64,000 bases of DNA from Rhodococcus marinonascens NBRC 14363 (GCF_001894885.1 NZ_BCXB01000010.1:62001-126000); one strand, 5' to 3'. Shown: positions 1 through 9,104, numbered from the stretch's first letter. The notes: generated by a model not told the origin, from the letters alone. Translations and numbers: made by a program.

Positions 1-235
1 GGTGGCCGGAAGGGCCGGAGGCGTAGAGGCGCCGCGCCCACCATACGACGACGGCTATGGCGGCGGCGGTGAGCACGGCCGCCTGCAACGTCTGGGTGAC
101 AACGAGCACTAGCACGAAGGCCAGCAGGGCAACGCAGAGGGCCTCGAGTTTGTGGATGGGCCAGTCCGTACCTGCTATGTCGACCGTCCGGATAGCGTCG
201 CCGTCGCGGCGCATCCCAATGCAATTAGTCGGCAT
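1..235 (-). CDS. Small membrane protein, partial (runs off the window start)
   Basis: Seventy-eight codons are visible from an ATG at 235, preceded by an AGGTGA ribosome-binding site. The reading frame is open to the window edge, so the C-terminus is missing. After a polar N-terminus of about 30 residues there are two adjacent hydrophobic stretches (roughly residues 33-50 and 53-67) followed by WWARRLY, which looks like a membrane protein with a short hairpin. It is divergent from the deazaflavin oxidoreductase gene. No family was recognised and no function is assigned. Confidence 0.5.
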   Translation of the reverse strand, partial: MPTNCIGMRRDGDAIRTVDIAGTDWPIHKLEALCVALLAFVLVLVVTQTLQAAVLTAAAIAVVVWWARRLYASGPSGH

Positions 236-447
236 CGCAGGTCACCTCATTGTCCGATGGCTGGGAACGCACACGCCCTCCCCATCTGATCAGGTTACTC
301 GAAGACCTGAATTCGGCGCAACGAACAATTTGATGAGGGTCTAGTATTCCTACTCAATCGGCGAGTGGGTGGCGGGTTGTGCGGAACGTTCGGGGTGGCG
401 ATCGCCCCGGCCAGTGCGCTCGACATTCAGTGGTGTTGACTGGAGGC

Positions 448-882
448 ATGCCACTCACAGGTGAATATGAGCCCGGTTCGTTGAAATGGTCCGCAGACCA
501 GGCCGACTTGATCGAATCCACTGATGGGGCGGAGGGGACGACACTGGCGGACATGCCCGTGATCTTGTTGACCACCCGCGGCGTGAAGTCCGGGAAGCTT
601 CGCAAGATCCCGTTGATGCGCGTCGAACACGAGGGGGCGTACGCGATCGTCGCCTCCCTCGGCGGCGCCCCCAAGAATCCCGTCTGGTACTACAACGTGA
701 AGGCCGAGCCGCTCGTCGAGTTGCGCGATGGGGCGTTGAAGCAGGACATGGTGGCCCGAGAGGTAACCGGCGACGAGAAGGCCAAATGGTGGGTACGCGC
801 CGTCGCCGCGTACCCCGAATACGCCGAGTATCAGAAGAATACGGACCGGGTGATCCCCGTGTTCGTTCTCGAACCCGCATGA
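448..882 (+). CDS. Deazaflavin (F420)-dependent nitroreductase-family protein
   Basis: A 144-residue protein of the Ddn/FDOR split-barrel family, which uses F420H2 or a related flavin to reduce varied substrates. Family signatures are [19 protein letters not shown] (residues about 41-60), [17 protein letters not shown] (about 73-89) and the C-terminal region with [11 protein letters not shown]. The ATG at 448 has a TGGAGG motif at 441-446; the frame is open upstream but the family N-terminus fits this start. It lies just before ilvA, the same order as Rv1558-Rv1559 in M. tuberculosis. The physiological substrate cannot be told from sequence. Confidence 0.85.
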   Translation: MPLTGEYEPGSLKWSADQADLIESTDGAEGTTLADMPVILLTTRGVKSGKLRKIPLMRVEHEGAYAIVASLGGAPKNPVWYYNVKAEPLVELRDGALKQDMVAREVTGDEKAKWWVRAVAAYPEYAEYQKNTDRVIPVFVLEPA

Positions 883-1055
883 CACCGGGTCCGGCATCAC
901 CCTCTTCGCCGACACCGGCGCGAACCCGATGCTGACGAACGGCGGCGTGGCCGGGTGGTCGGCGAAATCGAACATATGTCGGCGACCGCCGCAATTCGAT
1001 CCGCCCGGCTGAACCCGGCTGGTACGTGATGGCGCGAGAGTGGGAATATGTTCGG

Positions 1056-2408
1056 GTGTCCACAACGCCCGATACCGCAGCCCAGAACATCACCTGTCCC
1101 CTCACTGTGGGCGAGATCGACGCGGCCATCGAGCGAATTTCCCACGTGATCGATGCGACCCCGCTGCAGCGGAATGAGCGACTGTCTGCTCTGACGGGCG
1201 CGAATGTCTACCTGAAGCGGGAGGACCTCCAGGTGGCCCGCTCGTACAAACTGCGCGGCGCCTATAACCTCATGGCCCAACTCGACGCTGAGGAGCGCAC
1301 GGCCGGAGTGGTGGCCGCCAGCGCAGGCAACCATGCGCAGGGCGTTGCGTTCGCCTGCCGTTCGATGGAGATCAGCGGCCGCATCTACGTTCCGTCGAAC
1401 ACTCCCAAGCAAAAGCGCGACCGCATCCGTGCGCACGGCGGCGAGTTCGTCGAACTGATCCTGACGGGGGAGACGTACGACGCTGCGGCCGCCGCCGCGG
1501 AGGCCGACGTCCGGCACACGGGCGCGACGATGGTTCCGCCGTTCGACGACGTCCGCACCGCTGCCGGGCAGGGCACCATCGCGGCCGAGATCCTCGCCCA
1601 ACTCGGCGCATCGCCCGACGCCGTCCTCGTTCCGGTCGGTGGCGGCGGATGCATCGCCGGCATCGCGACCTACCTGCGTGCCCGCGCGACCGGGACGGCC
1701 ATCGTGGGGGTCGAACCGACAGGCGCGGCGTCGATGACGGCGGCCCTGGTAGCCGGCGCACCCGTGACGCTGACAGAGATCGACCCCTTCGTCGACGGAG
1801 CGTCCGTGAGGCGAGTGGGCGACCTTCCCTACGCTGTCGCCTCCGCTCTGGGCGCCGAGGTGGTCTCGCACACCTCGCTGCTCCAGCCGAGCCGGTCGGC
1901 CACGATTCAACTCGACGCCGAGTCCTTCGTGATGACCAACCTCGACGAGGGTGCGCTCTGCACGACGATGCTCGAGCTGTATCAGAACGAGGGCATCATC
2001 GCGGAACCGGCGGGCGCACTGTCGGTGGCGGTACTCGCCAACATCACATTCGAACCCGGTTCGACGGTGGTGTGCTTGATCTCCGGGGGCAACAACGATG
2101 TCTCGCGGTACGGCGAGATCCTGGAACGCTCCCTCGTGAATCTCGGCCTCAAGCACTACTTTCTCGTGGACTTCCCACAGGAGCCTGGCGCGCTGCGTCG
2201 GTTCCTCGACGAGGTGCTCGGTCCCGAGGACGACATCACGCTGTTCGAGTACGTGAAGCGAAACAACAGGGAGACCGGCGCCGCGCTGGTGGGTATCGAA
2301 CTCGGCAAGGCGGAGGGGCTGGGCGAGTTGCTCGACCGGATGGAGCAGTCCCGGATACAGGTGGAGCGTCTCGAACCGGGAAGTCCCGCATACCGCTACC
2401 TCACGTGA
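1056..2408 (+). CDS. ilvA: Threonine ammonia-lyase (threonine dehydratase)
   Basis: Converts L-threonine to 2-oxobutanoate and ammonia, the first step of isoleucine synthesis (cytosolic, PLP-dependent). The PLP lysine lies in RSYKLRGAYN, an SAGNHAQGVA motif follows, and the phosphate-binding loop is PVGGGGCIAG. The last ~100 residues (from LKHYFLVDFPQEPGALRRF) form the single ACT-like regulatory domain of the short biosynthetic form. The frame also offers GTG 1026 and ATG 1029; GTG 1056 was chosen because it gives the usual family N-terminus (450 residues), but the ribosome-binding site is weak for all three. It converges on the TetR gene with a 4-bp gap. Confidence 0.93.
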   Translation: MSTTPDTAAQNITCPLTVGEIDAAIERISHVIDATPLQRNERLSALTGANVYLKREDLQVARSYKLRGAYNLMAQLDAEERTAGVVAASAGNHAQGVAFACRSMEISGRIYVPSNTPKQKRDRIRAHGGEFVELILTGETYDAAAAAAEADVRHTGATMVPPFDDVRTAAGQGTIAAEILAQLGASPDAVLVPVGGGGCIAGIATYLRARATGTAIVGVEPTGAASMTAALVAGAPVTLTEIDPFVDGASVRRVGDLPYAVASALGAEVVSHTSLLQPSRSATIQLDAESFVMTNLDEGALCTTMLELYQNEGIIAEPAGALSVAVLANITFEPGSTVVCLISGGNNDVSRYGEILERSLVNLGLKHYFLVDFPQEPGALRRFLDEVLGPEDDITLFEYVKRNNRETGAALVGIELGKAEGLGELLDRMEQSRIQVERLEPGSPAYRYLT

Positions 2409-2412
2409 GGCG

Positions 2413-2937
2413 CTATTGCTGGAGCAGGCGCGCGACCACCTTGGCATACAGCGCGGGCTCGGGCATGGGGAGCCCGAGCAATGCGGCAAGGTAGATTCCG
2501 TCACCGACCAGTCGCACGATCTCGGCTAGGACGGGATCGGTGATTTCGCTCTGTAGGCCTTCGTCCCAGCCGCGCATAACCTCGGTGACAGCCTTCTGGA
2601 TCTCGTCGTGCTGACCGTCGACACTGCGTAGCGCGGCGATCGTCGAACGGTAGAGGGCGAGTTCCTCGGTGCTGTTCGCGTCGGGGACCTGCAGATACCA
2701 CTCCGACAGCGAGGCGCCGCCGGACGCGGCGTCGGCGAATTGCGCGTCCGCGCGGTCGCCGAGTCGGCGCACCATCGCCGCGAGGAGCGCTTCCTTGCTG
2801 GGGAAGTGATAGAGCAGACCGCCCTTGGACACCCCCGCCTCCGCGGCTACGGCCTCGAGTGTCACCTGCGCTATTCCCAGGTCGAGCAGCAGTTTCTCTA
2901 GTGCGTCGAGTATTCGATCGCGAGTACCGGCGGCCAT
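2413..2937 (-). CDS. TetR-family transcriptional regulator, likely repressor of the adjacent MFS exporter
   Basis: A 174-residue TetR protein. The N-terminal helix-turn-helix is clear (TRDRILDALEKLLLDLGIAQ, then VSKGGLLYHFPSKEALLAAM at about residues 35-54), followed by a C-terminal ligand-binding domain of the TetR_C type. It is transcribed divergently from the MFS transporter at 3063, with a 125-bp intergenic region containing a perfect inverted repeat and two direct repeats. That arrangement implies autoregulation and control of the exporter by a drug-like ligand; this is inference from layout. Confidence 0.88.
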   Translation of the reverse strand: MAAGTRDRILDALEKLLLDLGIAQVTLEAVAAEAGVSKGGLLYHFPSKEALLAAMVRRLGDRADAQFADAASGGASLSEWYLQVPDANSTEELALYRSTIAALRSVDGQHDEIQKAVTEVMRGWDEGLQSEITDPVLAEIVRLVGDGIYLAALLGLPMPEPALYAKVVARLLQQ

Positions 2938-2964
2938 AGGGAGCGACTGTACCCGAAATAACTT

Positions 2965-2983
2965 TACCGGCTGGACGGTTCAC
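2965..2983 (+). repeat. 19-bp direct repeat, copy 1 (putative TetR operator element)
   Basis: The 19-mer TACCGGCTGGACGGTTCAC occurs here and again, identically, at 3002-3020. Each copy contains ACCG-N6-CGGT, a dyad typical of TetR-family operators. Both copies lie in the TetR/MFS intergenic region. Confidence 0.75.
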
Positions 2984-3005
2984 GGTACAGTATCGGTACT
3001 GTACC
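2984..3005. promoter_or_regulatory. Palindromic operator between the tetR and MFS genes
   Basis: Perfect inverted repeat GGTACAGTA-TCGG-TACTGTACC (9-bp arms, 4-bp spacer). It lies between the two 19-bp direct repeats, and a further ACTGTACC half-site is at 2946-2953, next to the TetR start. It is the most likely binding site of the divergent TetR regulator. Confidence 0.7.
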
Positions 3006-3020
3006 GGCTGGACGGTTCAC
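3002..3020 (+). repeat. 19-bp direct repeat, copy 2 (putative TetR operator element)
   Basis: Identical to 2965-2983, offset by 37 bp. Its first bases overlap the right arm of the 2984-3005 palindrome. Confidence 0.75.
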
Positions 3021-3062
3021 CTTCCGTATCAGCTCTCGAATCGGAAAGTCGCGGGAAGACAG

Positions 3063-4652
3063 ATGTCTGTGTCCACGGATCGCGGGATCAACGACGCCTA
3101 CGGCGGGCCGGGTCGTGCCTCCGCATCTCGCCGAGACTGGCTCGGGCTGGTCGTCCTGGCGTTCGCTGTTCTCCTGATCGCGGTCGACGGCACCGTGCTC
3201 GATCTCGCGCTGCCATTCATCAGTGCGGACCTCGAACCCAGCAGCACGCAGTTGCTGTGGATCATCGACGTCTACTCGTTCGTGCTTGCCGGACTACTCA
3301 TCACGATGGGCACGCTCGGCGACCGCATCGGGCGCCGTCGACTCCTGCTTATCGGCGCCGCCGGTTTCGGCGTCGCCTCGCTGATCGCAGCGGGGGCGCC
3401 GTCACCGGAGATGCTGATCGCGGCACGTGTGTTGCAGGGTATCTCGGGTGCGACGCTGATGCCCGCCACTCTGGGCCTGATTCGGACGATCTTCGTCGAC
3501 CGGCGCCAGCGCACCCTCGCGATCGGCGTGTGGGGAGCGATGGCAGGCGGTGGCACGGCGGCCGGCCCGCTCATCGGTGGTTGGCTGCTCGAACACTTCT
3601 GGTGGGGTTCGGTATTCCTGATCAATATCCCGGTGATGCTCGTGCTGATCTGTGTCGGTCCGCTGGTGATCCCGGAGTCGAAGGACCCGCATCCCGGACG
3701 CTTCGACTTGATCAGTGCGGCGCTGTCGATGTCGACGATGCTGCCACTCGTGTACGCCGTCAAAGAGTCCGTTGTGCACGGGATCGCCCCAGCACTCCTT
3801 GCGATCGGTCTTGTCGGTGTCGCGTCCGGTGTTGTGTTCGTTCGCAGGCAGAAGGCGATGAAGGATCCGATGATCGATATCGGATTGTTCGCCCAGCCCG
3901 CATTCTCGACAGCCGTCCTCACCAATCTGCTGTCCATCTTTGCGCTGGCCGGTGTGCTGTTCTTCGGATCCCAGTACCTGCAATTGGTATTGGGCAACAC
4001 CGCGCTCGAATCGGGCGTGCTGATGCTGCCCGGCATGCTGATGAGCGCGATCACCGCGCTCGCGGCGGCCTGGATGGTGCGCTACTGGGCCACCTCGCAC
4101 GTCCTCGGCGGCGGTATGGCGCTCGCCGGCGTGGGTGCGGCCATGATGCTCGCCCTCGGTGTCGACAGCGGTCCGACGATGTTCGTGATCGGGTTCGGAC
4201 TCGCGGGCGCCGGTGTCGGTATCGCGATGACCCTGACATCCGATCTGGTCGTCAGCGCCGTCGAACCCGAACGGGCGGGCGCCGCCTCGGCGGTCTCCGA
4301 AACCGCCTACGAACTCGGTATCGCACTCGGTGTAGCCGTGCTGGGCAGCGTTGTCATGGCGATCTTCCGGAACGGTCTGGACACGTCGATGCTGGCCCCG
4401 GAACGGGTCGAACCGGCCCAGGGCACCCTCGGTGCCGCAGTCGCCGAGGCGCAGAACCTTCCCGAGACCGCGCGTACCGCATTCCTGGAATCTGCACAGG
4501 CCGCGTTCGTCGACGGCATGCACGTGGCCGCCGGCGCGACCGCAATGATCCTGTTCGCCACCGCGATCCTCGTCCTGCGGATGCTGCGCAACCGTCAGGG
4601 GGAGCCGTGTGCGGAGGACGCATACGCGTCGTCGAGCACCACGAACGAATGA
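3063..4652 (+). CDS. MFS drug/proton antiporter, DHA2 (14-TM, EmrB/QacA) family
   Basis: A 529-residue integral membrane protein with the 14-helix layout of the DHA2 subfamily. It begins at the first membrane segment (WLGLVVLAFAVLLIAVDGTVLDLALP, which carries the D-x-T-V-L-D-L-A-L-P signature), and motif A follows as LGDRIGRRRLLL. A long soluble loop (about 430-480) precedes the last helix. It probably exports a toxic compound using the proton gradient; substrate unknown. It is divergent from a TetR gene and its 3' end overlaps the convergent treZ gene by 58 bp. Confidence 0.9.
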   Translation: MSVSTDRGINDAYGGPGRASASRRDWLGLVVLAFAVLLIAVDGTVLDLALPFISADLEPSSTQLLWIIDVYSFVLAGLLITMGTLGDRIGRRRLLLIGAAGFGVASLIAAGAPSPEMLIAARVLQGISGATLMPATLGLIRTIFVDRRQRTLAIGVWGAMAGGGTAAGPLIGGWLLEHFWWGSVFLINIPVMLVLICVGPLVIPESKDPHPGRFDLISAALSMSTMLPLVYAVKESVVHGIAPALLAIGLVGVASGVVFVRRQKAMKDPMIDIGLFAQPAFSTAVLTNLLSIFALAGVLFFGSQYLQLVLGNTALESGVLMLPGMLMSAITALAAAWMVRYWATSHVLGGGMALAGVGAAMMLALGVDSGPTMFVIGFGLAGAGVGIAMTLTSDLVVSAVEPERAGAASAVSETAYELGIALGVAVLGSVVMAIFRNGLDTSMLAPERVEPAQGTLGAAVAEAQNLPETARTAFLESAQAAFVDGMHVAAGATAMILFATAILVLRMLRNRQGEPCAEDAYASSSTTNE

Positions 4653-6352
4653 GCCGGTAGCACCATCGCGGACGCGGTTTCGTCCTGGGTCGGCGGCTCC
4701 CACCACAGCACGGGGGAGCCGCCGACAGGGACGGTCACCGCCTCGGCGCTCAGGTTGCACGCGAGTCGAAGCGCGCCGCGGCTCACGATGATCCAGCGCT
4801 GCGCCTCGTCGTAGTCCACCGATAGGTTCGCGAGCCAGGGATCGGTGAGTTCCCCGCGCTCGCGTCGCAGGCGCACGAGCGAGCGGTAGCACTCGAGCAG
4901 GCGGGCATGCGGTTCGCGAGCGGGTTCGTCCCAGTCGAGTCTGGACCTTTCGAACGTCGCCGGGTCCTGCGGATCGGGCACGTCGTCCGTGGCCCATCCG
5001 TGCTCCGCGAACTCGGCCTTGCGTCCCTCCGCCGTGGCGCGGGCGAGCGCTGGTTCGGGATGCGAGGTGAAGAATTGGAACGGTGTGCTCGCTCCCCATT
5101 CCTCGCCCATGAACAGCATTGGCGTAAACGGCGAGCACAGCACGAGTGCAGCCTTCACCGCGAGTTGCCCGGAGTCGAGGTAGGTGCCGGGCCGGTCACC
5201 CACCGCGCGGTTGCCGATCTGATCGTGTGTGCACGTGTAGGTGACGAGGGAACTGGCCGGAATGCGCCGGGTGTCCAGGGGCTTGCCATGCATGCGCCCG
5301 CGGAACGACGAGAACGTGCCCGCATGGAAAAATCCCTGTCGCAGAGTGTCGGCTAGGCAGGCCATCGAACCGAAGTCTCCGTAGTAGCCCTGCCTCTCAC
5401 CCGACACCGCGGCGTGGATGGCGTGATGCACGTCGTCGTCCCACTGAGCGTCCAGGCCATAACCACCTGCGGACCGTGAGGTGATCAGTCGCGGGTCGTT
5501 GAGGTCGCTCTCGGCAATCAGCGTCAGCGGGCGCCTCAGATGCGCGGCCAGTCGGCGGGTCTCGATGGCCAGATCTTCGAGGAGATGAGTGGCCGTGTGG
5601 TCGACGAGCGCGTGGATGGCGTCGAGTCGTAACGCGTCGATGTGGAATTCGCGGAACCACCGCAGTGCGTTGTCGATGATGTAGCGGCGCACCTCGCCGC
5701 TGTCAGGACCGTCGAGGTTGATGCTCGGGCCCCAGGTGTTGGCGTCCGGCGACAGATACGGGCCGAATCCGTCGAGGTAGTTCCCGGACGGTCCGAGATG
5801 GTTGTAGACGGTATCGAGGACCACCGCGAGTCCGCGCGCGTGACACGCGTCGACGAAGGTCTGCAGTCCGTCCGGACCGCCGTATTCTTCATGGACCGTG
5901 TACCAGAGGACGCCGTCGTAGCCCCAGTTGTGAGGGCCGTTGAAGCCGTTGACGGGCATCAGCTCGACGAAGTCGACACCAAGGTCGACGAGGTGGTCGA
6001 GTTTGCCGGCGGCGGCGGCGAACGTGCCCTCCGGAGTGAACGTTCCCACGTGCAGTTCGTAGACGACACAGCCCGCGAGCTGTCGCCCGGTCCAGTTCGA
6101 GTCGGTCCAGAGATTCTCGTCGAGAGTGTGGAGTTGCGACGGTCGGTGCACACCGTCAGGCTGACGCGGCGATCGTGGATCGGGCAGCGGCGCGTCGGCG
6201 TCGTCGAGAAGGAAGCCGTACCGGGAGCGCGGGGAGGCGTCGACGTCGGCTCGCCACCAACCGTCGGGTGACCGGATCATGTCGTGGGATCGACCGTCGA
6301 CCTCCACGCGAACGGACTTCGGAATCGGCGCCCATACCTCGAATGTGTGCAC
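4595..6352 (-). CDS. treZ: Malto-oligosyltrehalose trehalohydrolase
   Basis: Cleaves the terminal trehalose from maltooligosyltrehalose made by TreY (cytosolic GH13, 585 residues). An N-terminal E-set domain (FEVWAPIPKSVRVEVDG) precedes the (beta/alpha)8 barrel. Visible GH13 motifs are DTVYNHLGPSGNYL, LRLDAIHALVDH (nucleophile Asp), LIAESDLND (acid/base Glu) and YTCTHDQIGNR. The start is a GTG at 6352. In M. tuberculosis treX-treY-treZ are contiguous; here treZ is separated from treY by about 4.3 kb of other genes. Confidence 0.95.
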   Translation of the reverse strand: MHTFEVWAPIPKSVRVEVDGRSHDMIRSPDGWWRADVDASPRSRYGFLLDDADAPLPDPRSPRQPDGVHRPSQLHTLDENLWTDSNWTGRQLAGCVVYELHVGTFTPEGTFAAAAGKLDHLVDLGVDFVELMPVNGFNGPHNWGYDGVLWYTVHEEYGGPDGLQTFVDACHARGLAVVLDTVYNHLGPSGNYLDGFGPYLSPDANTWGPSINLDGPDSGEVRRYIIDNALRWFREFHIDALRLDAIHALVDHTATHLLEDLAIETRRLAAHLRRPLTLIAESDLNDPRLITSRSAGGYGLDAQWDDDVHHAIHAAVSGERQGYYGDFGSMACLADTLRQGFFHAGTFSSFRGRMHGKPLDTRRIPASSLVTYTCTHDQIGNRAVGDRPGTYLDSGQLAVKAALVLCSPFTPMLFMGEEWGASTPFQFFTSHPEPALARATAEGRKAEFAEHGWATDDVPDPQDPATFERSRLDWDEPAREPHARLLECYRSLVRLRRERGELTDPWLANLSVDYDEAQRWIIVSRGALRLACNLSAEAVTVPVGGSPVLWWEPPTQDETASAMVLPAHSFVVLDDAYASSAHGSP

Positions 6353-6481
6353 CAGATCAGCATGCCCCGGCCTGGAATCTCACGCAGGACGCACTCGGCG
6401 AGTCGGCCCTTTCGCCGCGACGCCGGAAGTAGCAAGCTGAGAGTGACGAGAATACCGAGTCGAGCACCACGAGGAGCAGTC

Positions 6482-6670
6482 ATGCAGGTAGCAGTGGGAG
6501 ACAGGTTGCACGTTCAGGGCCGAGTTGTCGGGGCACACGCGCAGACCGCCGAGGTGGTGGAAGTGCACGGAGAGAACGGGGAACCGCCGTACCTCGTCCG
6601 GTACGACGACGGTCACGAGGCGCTCGTCTTTCCGGGTTCCGACGCATGGGTGGAACACCCCAATTCGTAG
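6482..6670 (+). CDS. DUF1918 small SH3-like protein
   Basis: A 62-residue protein starting MQVAVGDRLHVQGRVVG and ending with the stop in AATTCGTAG. The GDRLHV...GRVVGA...EVVEVHGENGEPPYLVRYDDGHEALVFPGSD pattern is the actinobacterial DUF1918 fold, a small beta-barrel of unknown role. It is divergent from treZ. The stop codon lies inside the first copy of a 21-bp tandem repeat (6653-6696). Confidence 0.85.
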   Translation: MQVAVGDRLHVQGRVVGAHAQTAEVVEVHGENGEPPYLVRYDDGHEALVFPGSDAWVEHPNS

Positions 6671-6696
6671 GGCGCGAACACCCCAATTCGTAGGGC
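6653..6696 (+). repeat. Tandem 21-bp repeat spanning the DUF1918 stop codon
   Basis: GAACACCCCAATTCGTAGGGC occurs at 6653-6673 and identically at 6676-6696, a 23-bp period. The first copy carries the last codons and TAG stop of the DUF1918 gene; the second is non-coding. Confidence 0.85.
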
Positions 6697-6826
6697 CGGA
6701 GCGCGATGGGGTAGCGGGGAAGACTCTGTGTGTACAGGATGCGCGGCGTTCGTCCGGTGCCTGCCCATTCTGCTTTGAGCCGCTTTGAGTGATGAATCAA
6801 AAACTCGACATCGAGGGCAGCGTGCC

Positions 6827-8035
6827 CTAGAACGGCCAGCCCATCTGGGCGCTGCGGTCCGAGTCGAAGGCGTGGTCGACCACCCTGAGCGTTTCGGAGG
6901 TGTCGGCCCAGAGCCGATGGGCCGCCGCGAACGTCCGCGCCCGATGCGCTCCGAGATACAGGCTGCCCAGCGCATCCAGGTCGACGACGACCTGAGGGGA
7001 GTCGTCGGTGGGGGTGCACTTCGCGCGGCCGTCCCGGACGACCAGCCGAAAACAGCCGCCGGCATCGAGAAATCCGTCGTCGACCTGTAGTACCAGGTCG
7101 AGGTCACACTGGTAGGTGCGGGCCTCGAGGGCGGCAGGAGTATCCATGATCCGCACCCACAACTCGTCGTGCCGCGACCTGGTGCGGACCAGACGGCTGT
7201 CGGTGAGCAACTGCGGCAGTGGATCCCAGGGTGCGAGGGTCGTCTCGATGCTGCGCATCAGGTCGAGACCGAGTAACGCTCGCCACAGTGCCGCGTGCGC
7301 GTCGTCGGTGACGGCCCGCATCTCCTGGATCCGGGCGACCATCCCGTCGTCCTCCCCGCCGACCCGGCGATACAGTGCGTAGCCGTCGTCGTGGAGGAGG
7401 ACGAACAGGCTGGTACCGCCGTCGCGGTCGCTCTCGCGATCGACGAACAGCTGATCCCACAGGACGTCGGGCCGAACTTGCGCGCCGGGTGTCGCCCGCT
7501 GCCAGCGGTCGTAGACGTCGGTGATCGCGGTCCGGGAATCGGCCGGTCGAACGATGCGCACCCCGCCCGGGTCGGGGGCTTTCGGATGGGGAGCGGCGAA
7601 GCGGCGGTCGATGCTCACCGACGACACGATGGTAGCGGGGCCGTACCCGAACCGCCCGTAGATCCCGCCCTCGCTGGCGGTGAGCACCGACAGCGCCGCG
7701 CCCGTCGCCCGAATCCGCCGATGCTGCTCGGTGTACAGGGAGCGGAGGATTCCCCGCCTCCGGTGAGTGGGTGAGACGGAGACGGCGGTGATCCCCGCTG
7801 CGCGCACCGCCGCCCCGCCGGGAACGGTGACGGTCATCGGAAAGTCCATCGTTACCCCGACCACGGCCTCGCCGTCGATCGCGATGATCGGGCGATCGAC
7901 GCCGACGAGTTCTCGCCACATGCCGATGGCCTCCGGGGTGTACGGGGTGCCGAACCCGACTTCGTCCAGCAGCAGAAGGTTGCTCCAGTCCTGCTCGCCT
8001 GCGGTTCGGACGATGATCCCGGTGTCGGTCGTCAT
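6827..8035 (-). CDS. Eis-like GNAT N-acetyltransferase
   Basis: A 402-residue protein matching the 'enhanced intracellular survival' family: two GNAT folds plus a C-terminal SCP2-like domain, hexameric in characterised members. The acetyl-CoA loop is VSVSPTHRRRGILRSLY, followed by LTASEGGIYGRFGYGPAT. It ends in ...QMGWPF, keeping the C-terminal Phe whose carboxylate is catalytic in M. tuberculosis Eis, also 402 residues long. Family members acetylate amines such as aminoglycosides or lysines; the target here is unknown. Confidence 0.9.
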   Translation of the reverse strand: MTTDTGIIVRTAGEQDWSNLLLLDEVGFGTPYTPEAIGMWRELVGVDRPIIAIDGEAVVGVTMDFPMTVTVPGGAAVRAAGITAVSVSPTHRRRGILRSLYTEQHRRIRATGAALSVLTASEGGIYGRFGYGPATIVSSVSIDRRFAAPHPKAPDPGGVRIVRPADSRTAITDVYDRWQRATPGAQVRPDVLWDQLFVDRESDRDGGTSLFVLLHDDGYALYRRVGGEDDGMVARIQEMRAVTDDAHAALWRALLGLDLMRSIETTLAPWDPLPQLLTDSRLVRTRSRHDELWVRIMDTPAALEARTYQCDLDLVLQVDDGFLDAGGCFRLVVRDGRAKCTPTDDSPQVVVDLDALGSLYLGAHRARTFAAAHRLWADTSETLRVVDHAFDSDRSAQMGWPF

Positions 8036-8330
8036 GGTTCAGACACTGGCACAAGCCGGCAGGTGTCGCATCCTAATTACTTGGGAGTCGCCTCGAGCCG
8101 TCTCGTGGGTGCTCGAGCACACGATCCGCGCGCCGTCGAGGCGCCCGGTCGGCGTCGATGGGCGCGATCCGCCGCTCTCACCACGCGAGTGCGGACGTAG
8201 GTTCGTACCCATCTCGGCATTCACATGCTCGGCCATTGCCTCAGCCGCCGTTGCGGAGGAGTGTGAAACACGTGGGATTGACGGGCGACGCCGCCTGTGG
8301 CGCCGCCTTCGACAAGGAAGGGTGACGATC

Positions 8331-8951
8331 GTGTTTGCACGCTCAACCACAATTCAAGCGCATCCGTCGTTCATCGACGAAGGGATGAAGCACGTACGCG
8401 ATGTCGTGATGCCCGCGCTGGCGGACGTCGAGGGTTCCCTCGGAATGTCCCTGCTGGTCGATCGCGATTCGGGTCGGTGCATCGCGACCAGTTCGTGGCG
8501 GGACGAGGAATCGCTGCGCGCGAGCGAGGGACCGGTGCGGAAGTTGCGTGACGAGGCCGCCGAAATCTTCCATGGCACAGCCGAGGTGTCGAGGTGGGAC
8601 ATCGCCGCGATGCACCGCGATCACAACTCGGATCGCGGGGCATTCTGCCGCGTCACGTGGGTCAAGACGGAGCCGGTCCACACGGACCGTGTCGTCGACG
8701 TGTGGAAGTTGGCAGGGCTACCGAAGATGGAGGAACTCGAAGGTTTCTGCAGCGCCAGTCTCTTGCTCGACCACGCTGCCGGTCGTTCGGTGTCGTCGCT
8801 GACTTTCGACAGCCGCGAGGCGATGGAACGCAACATGGAACGCGTCGACGAGATCAGGTCCGAAACAGTGCGTGAGGCGAACGCCGAGGTGCTCGAGACG
8901 GGCGAGTTCGAGTTAGCGATCGCACACCTGCACGTCCCCGAGATGGCCTGA
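8331..8951 (+). CDS. Hypothetical protein, antibiotic-biosynthesis-monooxygenase-like fold
   Basis: A 206-residue protein from a GTG at 8331 with a good upstream AAGGAAGGGTGA. The sequence FARSTTIQAHPSFIDEGMKHVRDVVMPALADVEGSLGMSLLVDRDSGRCIATSSWRDEESLRAS resembles the dimeric alpha-beta barrel (ABM) superfamily, and a second similar half follows (residues about 105-205). Both halves lack an obvious catalytic signature, so no reaction is assigned. The next gene (GH64 glucanase) converges on it across a strong hairpin. Confidence 0.72.
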   Translation: MFARSTTIQAHPSFIDEGMKHVRDVVMPALADVEGSLGMSLLVDRDSGRCIATSSWRDEESLRASEGPVRKLRDEAAEIFHGTAEVSRWDIAAMHRDHNSDRGAFCRVTWVKTEPVHTDRVVDVWKLAGLPKMEELEGFCSASLLLDHAAGRSVSSLTFDSREAMERNMERVDEIRSETVREANAEVLETGEFELAIAHLHVPEMA

Positions 8952-8983
8952 CCGCCACAGGAAACGTGCAAGAGCGCGTCCTG

Positions 8984-9025
8984 CCACGGGAAGACCCGCA
9001 CCGTGTGGTGCATGTCTTCCCGTGG
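8984..9025. terminator. Hairpin between convergent genes (bidirectional terminator candidate)
   Basis: CCACGGGAAGAC (8984-8995) pairs perfectly with GTCTTCCCGTGG (9014-9025). The loop contains a second small stem, GCACC/GGTGC. There is no T-run, as is usual in high-GC actinobacteria. It sits 32 bp after the ABM-like gene and before the convergent GH64 gene. Confidence 0.65.
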
Positions 9026-9104
9026 CCGTGGCAGTACCTGTTGCCCGCGTGGTGCGGGCGGTGCTGAGGTCACACGACGGGCGGCTTGCCGCCGCCTTCT
9101 CTGA

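Noticed and set aside
897-2504. Long minus-strand open frame opposite ilvA
   Set aside because: A high-GC shadow of ilvA, with no domain and low-complexity Arg/His/Gly composition.
3402-5138. Long minus-strand open frame opposite the MFS gene and extending over treZ
   Set aside because: Shadow frame: it overlaps two well-supported genes and has no recognisable domain.
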